A stretch of DNA of 39,454 nucleotides from contig PABA01000035.1 of NCBI GenBank assembly GCA_002699025.1, positions 1 to 39,454 on the forward strand, read 5' to 3'. The stretch comes from Sandaracinus sp. (lineage in GTDB: Bacteria; Myxococcota_A; Polyangia; Polyangiales; Houyiibacteriaceae). Position numbers and translations under genes: made by a program. Below the pieces are notes generated by a model. That model worked only from the letters and a program-made list of their open reading frames with translations. It did not search any database and was not told where the DNA came from. Positions 16,742 to 24,031 of the stretch are shown piece by piece. The stretch's first letter is position 1. The number at the start of each line of letters is the position of its first letter.

Positions 16742-17443
16742 ATGAACCGCCCGACCCCCCTCGCCGCCACCGTCCTCGCCGCGCTCGCCCTCGTCGCCTG
16801 CGGCGACCCCGCCGAGCCCACGCCTTACGAGCCCCCGGAGGACGGCGACTACACGCCCGAGCCCGAGACCGCCGGCGGGACGGAGAGCACCTTCGACCAC
16901 CCGGCCGAGCTCGGCCCACCGAGCGTCAGCCCCCGCGAGGCCCTCGAGCGCATGCAGGAGACCGGGCCCCCCGCCTTCGCCGCGCGCGTCCACGGCTGCC
17001 GCAAGGTCCCCTACCGCACCATCGGCCGCGTGCTCACGTCCCTCGGCGTCGACCTCGCCGCGGACGGAGACAGCGCCGGCGCCCTCTACCGGCGGAGCGA
17101 CCAGGCCCTCGGCGCGCCGAACTACAGCGCCCGCATCCCCGAGACGACCTCCCTCAGCGTCGCCAGCGCGAGCCGCCTCTTCGACATCCTGGTGCAGGCC
17201 GCCCCCGAGGTGATCGCGAACCTCCCGGACCAGGAGCGCTGCATGGTCGGCGAGACCGGTGCCCAGCTCTTCGACGAGGACGGCCGCTGCACCCGCCGGG
17301 GGCTGAGCTGCCTGCTCGGCACCCCCGCCACCGACGCCCACGTCGGCCTCTGCGACGACACCGTCGCGCGGGCCGCCACCCCCGAGGAGGGGCAGCGCAT
17401 CGCCGTCGCCTCCCTCCTCGCCGCCCAGCTGACCTGCGAGTGA
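16742..17443 (+). CDS. Cysteine-rich lipoprotein of unknown function
   Basis: A 233-residue lipoprotein I do not recognise. The signal peptide ends in the lipobox LVAC at about residue 20, followed by an acidic Pro/Glu linker to about residue 60. The mature domain (about 65-233) has six cysteines, in GCRK, RCMV, RCTR, SCLL, LCDD and the C-terminal TCE. These could form three disulfides; there is no CxxCH. It starts one base after the previous gene ends and its TGA shares a base with the next ATG, so it is an integral member of the operon. It is probably the linker or scaffold partner between the DUF1549-like and DUF1501-like proteins. Confidence 0.75.
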   Translation: MNRPTPLAATVLAALALVACGDPAEPTPYEPPEDGDYTPEPETAGGTESTFDHPAELGPPSVSPREALERMQETGPPAFAARVHGCRKVPYRTIGRVLTSLGVDLAADGDSAGALYRRSDQALGAPNYSARIPETTSLSVASASRLFDILVQAAPEVIANLPDQERCMVGETGAQLFDEDGRCTRRGLSCLLGTPATDAHVGLCDDTVARAATPEEGQRIAVASLLAAQLTCE

Positions 17444-18840
17444 TGACCATGCGAAAGACCGAGAAGAAGGAACGCCGCCGTCGCCTGGGCCGCCGGGCGC
17501 TCATGCAGTGGAGCCTCGCCACGGGCGCGGCCCTCGGGCTCCCCCGCTGGAAGGTCTTCGAGGTGCTCGAGGGGACGGCCGGCAAGGCCCTCGCCGACGA
17601 CGCGAGCTGCGCCCCCTCGAACCGCTCCGTGCACATCGTCGCGGGCACGGGGGGCCTCGCCTGGTTCAACCTCCTCTGGCCGCACGTGGACGTGGCCGAG
17701 GCGGGGAACGCGGGCTTCAGCTGGCACGCCATCGGCGAGGAGACGCGCGCCATGGGCACGGCGAAGCCGCTGGTGCTCGGGCCCGAGTCGCCCTGGCAGG
17801 ATCTGCCGGGCGCGCGCCAGGTGACGGCGCTGATGGGCGGCACGAACGAGACGCATACGCGGACGCCCCAGTCGAACCTGAGCGTCGCCATGAACACGGG
17901 GCTCTTCGCCGCCTGCGCCGCCGTGCAGACCGCGAGCCCGACGCTCACGCCGGTCATCGCCGTCGGCGACGTGCCCTACCGGAACGCGCCGGGCGCGCCC
18001 CGGGTCGCGGGCGTCGGGAGCGCGGACGACATCGTCGGCCTCTTCGACAGCGCCGCCTCGCGCGCCGGGGGGCTGCTCTCCACCGAGGAGCATGCGGACC
18101 TCTTCCAGACCCAGTACAGCGCCTGGCTCTCGCTCCGCTCGGCGGCCGGCGTGCCCACCTGGCGGAGCGGCGTGGCGGCCGGTACCACCTCGTCGCGCCT
18201 GCTCGGCACGAACCTCGCGGACGCGCTGCGGGTGACGGACGCGGACCTCGCCCACTACGGCGTGAGCAGCACCTCGCGGAGCCAGAACATCCAGTTCGCG
18301 CGGACGCTCATCGTGACGGCGAAGGCCTTCGCGCACGGGCTGACGAACTCGGTGATCATGCCGGCGATGAACGACGACCCGCACGGCGCCTTCAACGACA
18401 TGGGGCGCCTGAGGCGGACGGCGCGCGAGCTCGGCCGGAGCCTCGACGCCTTCTACGAGGACCTCGCCGGCACGGACGACCCGACCTGCTCGGGGACGCT
18501 CGCCGACAACACCATCCTCTCGATCCATGGCGACACGCCGAAGAACCCGCTCCAGCGCGGCAACTGGCCCGACGGCACGCCGGGGAACTCGAACTGGGTG
18601 TACGTGCTCGGCGCCGGGCACCTCCGGAGCGGCTGGTTCGGCGGCATCGATCGCAACGGCAACGTGCGCGGCTGGGATCCGGCCACGGGCGAGGACCGGG
18701 GCGACATCTCGAGCGCGCAGAACGCGACGTCGGCCGCCGCGTCGATCCTCTACGCCGTGGCGAAGGGCGACATGCGGCGCGTGCAGGACTTCTACCGGGG
18801 CGCCGACCTCGGGGGCGTCATCACCGACGCCACCGTCTGA
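17443..18840 (+). CDS. DUF1501-like exported protein with Tat-type signal
   Basis: A 465-residue protein. The N-terminus has a basic run, then GRRALMQWSLATGAALGLP, which looks like a twin-arginine signal without the strict consensus. The mature part (SNRSVHIVAGTGGLAWFNLLWP, QVTALMGGTNETHT, NTILSIHGDTPKNP, WVYVLGAGHL) resembles the DUF1501 family of secreted proteins related to alkaline phosphatases and sulfatases. The usual metal ligands are not obvious. Possible starts are GTG 17440, ATG 17443 and ATG 17449; I chose the ATG overlapping the previous stop codon. It is the last gene of the 14309-18840 operon. Tat export would suit a folded, metal-bearing partner of the heme lipoproteins; that is inference. 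Confidence 0.8.
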   Translation: MTMRKTEKKERRRRLGRRALMQWSLATGAALGLPRWKVFEVLEGTAGKALADDASCAPSNRSVHIVAGTGGLAWFNLLWPHVDVAEAGNAGFSWHAIGEETRAMGTAKPLVLGPESPWQDLPGARQVTALMGGTNETHTRTPQSNLSVAMNTGLFAACAAVQTASPTLTPVIAVGDVPYRNAPGAPRVAGVGSADDIVGLFDSAASRAGGLLSTEEHADLFQTQYSAWLSLRSAAGVPTWRSGVAAGTTSSRLLGTNLADALRVTDADLAHYGVSSTSRSQNIQFARTLIVTAKAFAHGLTNSVIMPAMNDDPHGAFNDMGRLRRTARELGRSLDAFYEDLAGTDDPTCSGTLADNTILSIHGDTPKNPLQRGNWPDGTPGNSNWVYVLGAGHLRSGWFGGIDRNGNVRGWDPATGEDRGDISSAQNATSAAASILYAVAKGDMRRVQDFYRGADLGGVITDATV

Positions 18841-18849
18841 GCAGCTACC

Positions 18850-19037
18850 CCTCCGGGCCTTCGCTCGATCGCCATCCTCGGCGCCGCGTCCGCGGAGCGG
18901 TCGGGAGGCGGGGCGGCGCGCACGTCCCACCCGAGCGCGTCGTCCGCGGCGGCCGGTTCGCCGGTCCCGCCCATCCGACCCTTCCGCCCGCTCCGCGCGC
19001 GCGGCACGGGGAAGGCGGTCGAGCGAAGGCCCGGAGG
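18850..19037. repeat. 188-bp element with 24-nt inverted-repeat ends (MITE-like)
   Basis: The arms at 18850-18873 and 19014-19037 are reverse complements with one mismatch. Inner segments (CGCGGAGCGG near 18892 and CCGCTCCGCG near 18988) are also complementary, so the whole element can fold. It fills the gap between the convergent DUF1501-like gene and the acidic lipoprotein gene. It resembles the 10088-10279 element in size and position but not obviously in sequence. Confidence 0.75.
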
Positions 19038-19097
19038 AGCTCTACCGCTGGCGCGGGGAGACGCTTTGGCAGGTGCAGTCGGGAGCGACCGCGCGCG

Positions 19098-19883
19098 TCA
19101 GAACGCCGAGCGGGCGCCGGTCAGGCCGAAGCCGAGGAGCTCGAGCGTGTGGCCGCCGCCCTGGTCGACGAACTTCACCATGCCGGTGATGGGCACGCTC
19201 GGGTGGTACCAGACGTCGGCGGTGACCGAGCGGTCCATGAAGCGGAGGGTCTTCTCGCCCTTGAAGGCCTGCTCGAAGTGGCCGGCGCGCACGGTGATGT
19301 CCTCCTGCGGGTCGCTCTCCCAGCTCGGCGGGAAGAGGATGCCGAGCCACTGCTGGAGCATCGGCTGGTAGGTCGCGAGGAGGCGCGCCGGGATGCGCTC
19401 GGCCGTGCCGCGGTTGTTGAAGGTGAGGTCGAGGACCTCGTGCTCGCGGCCGCCTTCGCCGGGGCGGACCTGCATGCGCATGTGCTTGGTGCGGCCGCGG
19501 CGGACGTCCGTGACCTCGATCCACCAGGTGTCGTTCTGGCGGTCGACGATGCGGTACTCGGTGGTGGAGCGGCCGCCCGAGCGCCAGGTGGTGCCGTAGC
19601 GGACCCACTGGCCGATGGCGGGCGCGAGGGGGGTGGCGCTCTCGGGGCGGGCGAAGGTCTCGTCCGAGGCCTCGGCGGCGTCGTCCGCGCCCTCGTCGCC
19701 CTCGCCCGGGTCGGCTTCGTCGTCCGGGCCGTTGTCCGCTCCGTCCTCGGCGCGGGCCTCCGCGGGCTCCGGCGTCACGTCCTCGGTCTGCGCGGGCTCG
19801 TCGGAGGAGGGCGTCTCGTCCGCGGGCTCGGTGGAGGACGAGCAGGCGAGGGCGAGCGCGAGGAGGAGCGGGAGGGAGCGCAT
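19098..19883 (-). CDS. Acidic-linker lipoprotein, unknown function
   Basis: A 261-residue lipoprotein. The signal peptide MRSLPLLLALALAC ends in a lipobox. It is followed by about 70 residues rich in Asp, Glu, Ala and Pro, a flexible tether. Residues about 88-261 form a beta-rich domain (IGQWVRYGTTWRSGG, TTEYRIVD, WWIEVTDV, DVWYHPSVPITGMVKF) ending in a strand-like GHTLELLGFGL. This resembles conserved myxobacterial lipoproteins of unknown role. The ATG at 19883 is fixed by the signal peptide. It is divergent from the heme-uptake operon; the Fur-like promoter at 20031-20059 is about 150 bp upstream and points away. Nothing in the sequence shows its function. Confidence 0.78.
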   Translation of the reverse strand: MRSLPLLLALALACSSSTEPADETPSSDEPAQTEDVTPEPAEARAEDGADNGPDDEADPGEGDEGADDAAEASDETFARPESATPLAPAIGQWVRYGTTWRSGGRSTTEYRIVDRQNDTWWIEVTDVRRGRTKHMRMQVRPGEGGREHEVLDLTFNNRGTAERIPARLLATYQPMLQQWLGILFPPSWESDPQEDITVRAGHFEQAFKGEKTLRFMDRSVTADVWYHPSVPITGMVKFVDQGGGHTLELLGFGLTGARSAF

Positions 19884-20030
19884 GGAGCAGAGGGCTAACA
19901 GGCGCGGCGGGGGTCGCAAGGGGGCGGGCGAGAATCGGCGGGGCCGAGCTCCGGGCGGGGATCGCTTCGGCGGGCCCGGGCGAAGGCGCGAATCGGAGGA
20001 GCGGGGAGTGAGGAGGCTCACGATCGGGCC

Positions 20031-20059
20031 TTGATGATATTGAATACCAATTTCATTAA
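20031..20059 (+). promoter_or_regulatory. Promoter with embedded Fur-like operator, heme-uptake operon
   Basis: In this AT-rich island, TTGATG (20031-20036), a 17-nt spacer and CATTAA (20054-20059) fit -35 and -10 hexamers. TGAATAC-C-AATTTCA (20041-20055) inside it is a partial 7-1-7 dyad like a Fur box. The 12 nt CAATTTCATTAA are identical to those of the promoter at 26284-26312. Confidence 0.65.
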
Positions 20060-20068
20060 TCGTCCGCG

Positions 20069-20272
20069 ATGAGGTCGACGCCTCCCGATGTCGTTCGCCC
20101 CCTCCCGGGGGGAGACCTGCGCTGCCGCTGCCACCGGCTGCTCGCGCGCGTCGTCGACGAGGGCATCGAGATGCGCTGCGCCCGCTGCAAGCAGAGCGCC
20201 GTGCTGCGCTGGGACGTTCTCTCCGAGCTCCGACGAGAGCCAGCCCCCCTCGAGCTTCGCCCCGACGAGTAG
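20069..20272 (+). CDS. Small Com-like zinc-ribbon protein
   Basis: A 67-residue soluble protein. Residues about 18-50 (LRCRCHRLLARVV, then MRCARCKQSAVLRW) resemble the Com family of small zinc-binding proteins, first known as the translational activator Com of phage Mu. The four metal ligands are probably Cys/His of CRCH and the two Cys of CARC. The ATG is only nine bases after the -10 hexamer, so the mRNA may be nearly leaderless. The next gene, a TonB receptor, begins where this one ends. It may regulate translation of that gene or simply be a metal-binding protein. The small size leaves some chance that it is not expressed. Confidence 0.6.
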   Translation: MRSTPPDVVRPLPGGDLRCRCHRLLARVVDEGIEMRCARCKQSAVLRWDVLSELRREPAPLELRPDE

Positions 20273-20391
20273 CTCCCACCGCCGCTCGCGTCCTCGCGCT
20301 CGCCGGTCTCGCTGCGCTCACCCTCCCGGCGCGCGCGCAGGAGGCGGAGCCCATCGACGAGCTCTTCATCCTCACGGAGGAGGAGAGCGCC
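20272..20391 (+). other. Receptor signal peptide in frame, without a standard start codon
   Basis: Read in the frame of the TonB receptor, this stretch gives a near-perfect signal peptide, APTAARVLALAGLAALTLP then ARA, cleaving before QEAEPIDELF. It is preceded by RRV, but no ATG, GTG or TTG lies upstream in this frame. A C6 run at 20244-20249 could be a sequencing or slippage site. Confidence 0.6.
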
Positions 20392-22368
20392 GTGCCGCCG
20401 GCGACTCCTGCGGGGGCCGCCGGGGAGCGCGAGACCGAGGCCTCGAGCGACCCGAGCGCGGACGACGAGACGCTCTTCCTCGACGAGGTCGTCGTCACGG
20501 GCACCCGCCGCCCCGAGCGCGTCGCCGACCAGCCGGTCGCCACGGAGGTCCTCACCCGCGAGGAGATCGAGCGCTCCGGCACCGAGACCCTCGCCGAGCT
20601 CCTCGAGGAGCAGCCGGGCATGGACGTCTTCGACGGGCGCCGCGGCCAGGGCCTCCGCATGCGCGGCCTCGAGCCCGAGCACACGCTCTTCCTCATCGAC
20701 GGCGAGCGCGTCCCCGGTCGCATGGACGGCGTCCTCGACCTGAGCCGCTGGCAGCTCGACGACATCGAGCGCGTCGAGATCGTCCGCGGCGCCGCCTCGG
20801 CCCTCTACGGCAGCGACGCCCTCGGCGGCGTCATCAACATCATCCCCCGCCGCGGCGCCGGCGGCTGGGAGGCCGAGGGGCGCTTCACCTGGGGCGCCCG
20901 CGACTCGCGCCGCGACAACCGGCGCGACCGCTTCGAGGGTGGCCCGCGCCCTGACGGCGCCCCCCGGGACGCCTTCGGGGACACGCTGGACACCACGCTC
21001 CGCCTCGGCTGGGGCGGCGAGCGCGGCGGCGTCAGCCTCTTCGGCGGCCACCACCGCATCGACGGCTGGGACCTCGACCCCTCGAACGCGGCCACGAACG
21101 GCTCCGACACGGAGAGCTGGACCGGCGGCGCCCGCGCCTGGTGGAAGCCCGGCGCCCGCTCGACGCTCCGCCTCCGCGCGGACTGGTCGCGCCTCGACGC
21201 CGCCACCCGCGAGACCCGCGGCCGGGTCGTCGTCATGCGCCGCTCGCGCACCGAGCAGAGCGGCGCCTCCTTCGGCGCCGAGCACCGCACGCGCCGCGGC
21301 ACGCTCACGCTCCGCGCCAGCTACACGCGCTTCCGCGACCAGTTCCTGCGCCAGGTCCAGGGCGGCAGCGCCCTCGCGCCGCAGACCGAGACCCTCGAGC
21401 AGCTCGGCCAGCTCCAGGGCCGCTACCTCCACGTCTTCTCCGACGCCCACATCCTCACCGTCGGCTACGACACCTTCCTCGAGTCCCTCGGCAGCGATCG
21501 GCTCGAGCGCACGGGCCGCCGCGCCCGCCTCGCCCCCTACGTCCAGCACGAGTGGACCCCCAGCGAGGCCCCCGCGGTCACGCTCGTGCCCGGCGTCCGC
21601 GTCGACGCCGACAGCCTCTTCGGCGCGGCGGTCTCCCCGAAGCTCGCCCTCCGCGTCGACCCGACGGACGCGCTCGTGCTCCGCGCTTCCGGCGGCCGCG
21701 GCTTCCGCGCGCCCTCCTTCCGCGAGCTCCTGCTCCAGTTCGATGACAACGCGGCCCTCGGCTACGTGGTCGAGGGCAACCCCGACCTCCGCCCCGAGTC
21801 GAGCTGGAGCGTCGACGGCGGCTTCGAGTGGCGCGCCCATCGCCGCGCCTGGCTGAACGCGACCGCCTTCTACAGCCGCATCGACGACCTCATCGGCACC
21901 GACGTCCTCCGCGAGAACGACGGCGTCGCCACCTTCGGCTACGTGAACGTCGCCGAGGCGCGCACCCGCGGCGTCGAGCTCCAGGCGCGCCTGCGGCCCG
22001 TGCACCAGGGGCCGCACCGCGTGCGCGTCGAGCTCGGCTACTCCTTCCTCGACGCCGACGACCTCGGCCAGGGCCGCGCGCTCCCCGGCCGCGCTCGCCA
22101 CCGCGCGACCTTCCAGGCCCGCTACCGGCAGCGCGAGCTCGGCTTCGACCTCCTCTGGCGCTCCCAGCTCGTCGGCGCGCGCCCCTTCTACGTCGACGGC
22201 GAGCGCATCGAGGCGGAGCCCTACCTCTCTCTCGACCTGCGCCTCGAGCAGGCCATCGGCGACCACCTCCGCGCCTTCCTCGGCGCCGACAACGTGCTCA
22301 ACAACGGCGGCACCTACCTGAACGTGCAGCCGCGGACCTTCTGGTTCGGGCTGGCCGCGCGCCGCTGA
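20392..22368 (+). CDS. TonB-dependent outer-membrane receptor, heme/siderophore type
   Basis: Energy-dependent importer of an iron compound across the outer membrane, using TonB-ExbBD. From the first standard start (GTG 20392, with GGAGGAGGAG upstream) it is 658 residues. The TonB-box region is DEVVVTGTR. The plug domain (about 40-145) shows IERSGTETLAELLEEQPGMDV, LIDGERVPG and VEIVRGAASALYGSDALGGV, typical of BtuB/CirA-like receptors. The 22-strand barrel ends in FWFGLAARR. The signal peptide is encoded just upstream (20272-20340) without a standard start. The HmuY-like lipoprotein gene follows after 22 bp, as in hmuRY operons, so heme is the most likely ligand. Confidence 0.92.
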   Translation: MPPATPAGAAGERETEASSDPSADDETLFLDEVVVTGTRRPERVADQPVATEVLTREEIERSGTETLAELLEEQPGMDVFDGRRGQGLRMRGLEPEHTLFLIDGERVPGRMDGVLDLSRWQLDDIERVEIVRGAASALYGSDALGGVINIIPRRGAGGWEAEGRFTWGARDSRRDNRRDRFEGGPRPDGAPRDAFGDTLDTTLRLGWGGERGGVSLFGGHHRIDGWDLDPSNAATNGSDTESWTGGARAWWKPGARSTLRLRADWSRLDAATRETRGRVVVMRRSRTEQSGASFGAEHRTRRGTLTLRASYTRFRDQFLRQVQGGSALAPQTETLEQLGQLQGRYLHVFSDAHILTVGYDTFLESLGSDRLERTGRRARLAPYVQHEWTPSEAPAVTLVPGVRVDADSLFGAAVSPKLALRVDPTDALVLRASGGRGFRAPSFRELLLQFDDNAALGYVVEGNPDLRPESSWSVDGGFEWRAHRRAWLNATAFYSRIDDLIGTDVLRENDGVATFGYVNVAEARTRGVELQARLRPVHQGPHRVRVELGYSFLDADDLGQGRALPGRARHRATFQARYRQRELGFDLLWRSQLVGARPFYVDGERIEAEPYLSLDLRLEQAIGDHLRAFLGADNVLNNGGTYLNVQPRTFWFGLAARR

Positions 22369-22390
22369 GCCCATTCCCGACGGAGACCCC

Positions 22391-24031
22391 ATGCGAATGC
22401 GAACGACCCGGCTCTCTCGAACCGCGCTCTCCCTGGGCGCTCTCGTCGCGCTCGGAGGCTGCGGCGACGACCTGGACGAAGGCCTCCTCCCCGAGGACGC
22501 CGGCACACCGGTCGTCGACTCGGCGACGCCGCCCGGTGAGGACGCGGCCACCCCGCCGCCCTCGGAGCGGGTGCGCCACACGCCCGTGGAGGGCGGCACC
22601 GAGACCTTCGTGGACGCGAGCTCCATGGAGCGCTGGGTGCTCCTCGACCTCGACGCGGCCGGCGCGGAGGTCGACGCGGCGATCGACGAGGACACGACCT
22701 GGGACCTGGCGCTCCAGCGCTACCACTTCCGCACCAACGGCGGCGCCGGCGGCCCGGCGGGCGTGCGCGTGGCCGTGCTGGACGGCGTGGGCCTCGACGA
22801 GGTGACGCAGGCGCCGTCCGAGGGCTGGCGCCAGGACGCGCCGCCCATGGACTCGGAGATCCCCGGCGAGGTGACGGGCGACGGAGAAGTGCCGAGCACG
22901 GTGATCTCGAACGACGAGGACCCCTGGTACGAGTACGACGGCGCGACCCACTCGCTCACGCCGAAGACGCGCGTGTACGTGATCGAGAGCACGGAGCGCG
23001 CCTACTTCGCCCTCGAGGTCGTCGACTACTACGACCCGGCGACCGCCGAGGCCGGCTACCCGGCCTTCCGCTGGAAGGAGGTCGACGCGCCCGAGGCGCC
23101 GCCGGCGCCGGGCATCGAGGTGGACGCCAGCGACCGGGAGGCCTGGGTCCACCTGACGCTCGCGGGCGAGACCGTCGACGAGGGCGGCGCCTGGGACCTG
23201 GCGCTCCGGCGCACGGCCATCCGCACGCGCTCGGGCGCGAGCGCCGAGGGCTTCGGGGGCGCCAAGGAGCTCGTGGACGCGAGCTGGGAGAGCCTCGAGG
23301 CGACCAGCACGGTCGGCTTCGCCGTCGACACCCTGCTCCCGCTCCCGGGCCCGCCGGGCTCCGGCGAAGCGCCGGGCAACGAGCCCCTCTCGGGCTGGTA
23401 CGACTACGATCCGAGCACGCACGCGGTCTCGCCGCGCGACGCCATCTACGCCATCCGCGGCGGGGACGGGAGCTACGCGAAGCTCCGCATCCATGGCTGG
23501 GAGGACGGCGTCTACCGGCTCGAGCTCGAGCCCATCGCGGGCGTGGTCGATCGGCGCGAGGACGTCGTCGACGCGAGCGCCAGCGGCGAGTGGGCGCACT
23601 TCTCCTTCCGCGCGGGCGCGCTCGTCGAGACCGAGGCCCCCGCCGAGGACGGCGCCTGGGACATCGCCTTCTCGCGCACGCTCGTCCGCACCAACTCGGG
23701 CGCGAGCGGCGCCGGGGAGGGCGGGGCGGCCGAGGCGGAGACGAGCGACCTCGACGCCATCGACGCCGCGGCCGAGAGCTACGCGGCCGACGAGGAGGTC
23801 GCGCTCCCGGGCCCGCCGGGCAGCGGCACCACGCCGGCGAACCCGGTCCTGAACGGCTGGTACGCCTACGACCCGAGCACGCACACGGTGTCGCCGCGCG
23901 ACGCGGCCTACCTCGTGCGCACGGCCGACGGCGGCCACGTGAAGCTGCGCGTCCTCGCCTGGGAGGACGGCGTCTACACCCTCGACTGGGCCTACGCCGG
24001 CGCCGGTCGCGACTCCTTCGGAGGCGAGTGA
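22391..24031 (+). CDS. HmuY-like heme-binding lipoprotein with three tandem domains
   Basis: A 546-residue lipoprotein with lipobox ALGGC at about residue 24 and a Pro/Asp tether. HmuY of Porphyromonas is a surface hemophore that passes heme to a TonB receptor; it is a single domain of about 200 residues. Here the two HmuY hallmarks occur three times. WDLALQRYHFRTN, WDLALRRTAIRTR and WDIAFSRTLVRTN lie near residues 102, 265 and 420. The closing strand pairs (such as DGSYAKLRIHGWEDG and DGGHVKLRVLAWEDG) lie near 195, 353 and 506. Repeats 2 and 3 are closest to each other. Heme-ligand residues cannot be assigned by eye. The Kelch gene is coupled by TGATG at the 3' end. Confidence 0.88.
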   Translation: MRMRTTRLSRTALSLGALVALGGCGDDLDEGLLPEDAGTPVVDSATPPGEDAATPPPSERVRHTPVEGGTETFVDASSMERWVLLDLDAAGAEVDAAIDEDTTWDLALQRYHFRTNGGAGGPAGVRVAVLDGVGLDEVTQAPSEGWRQDAPPMDSEIPGEVTGDGEVPSTVISNDEDPWYEYDGATHSLTPKTRVYVIESTERAYFALEVVDYYDPATAEAGYPAFRWKEVDAPEAPPAPGIEVDASDREAWVHLTLAGETVDEGGAWDLALRRTAIRTRSGASAEGFGGAKELVDASWESLEATSTVGFAVDTLLPLPGPPGSGEAPGNEPLSGWYDYDPSTHAVSPRDAIYAIRGGDGSYAKLRIHGWEDGVYRLELEPIAGVVDRREDVVDASASGEWAHFSFRAGALVETEAPAEDGAWDIAFSRTLVRTNSGASGAGEGGAAEAETSDLDAIDAAAESYAADEEVALPGPPGSGTTPANPVLNGWYAYDPSTHTVSPRDAAYLVRTADGGHVKLRVLAWEDGVYTLDWAYAGAGRDSFGGE

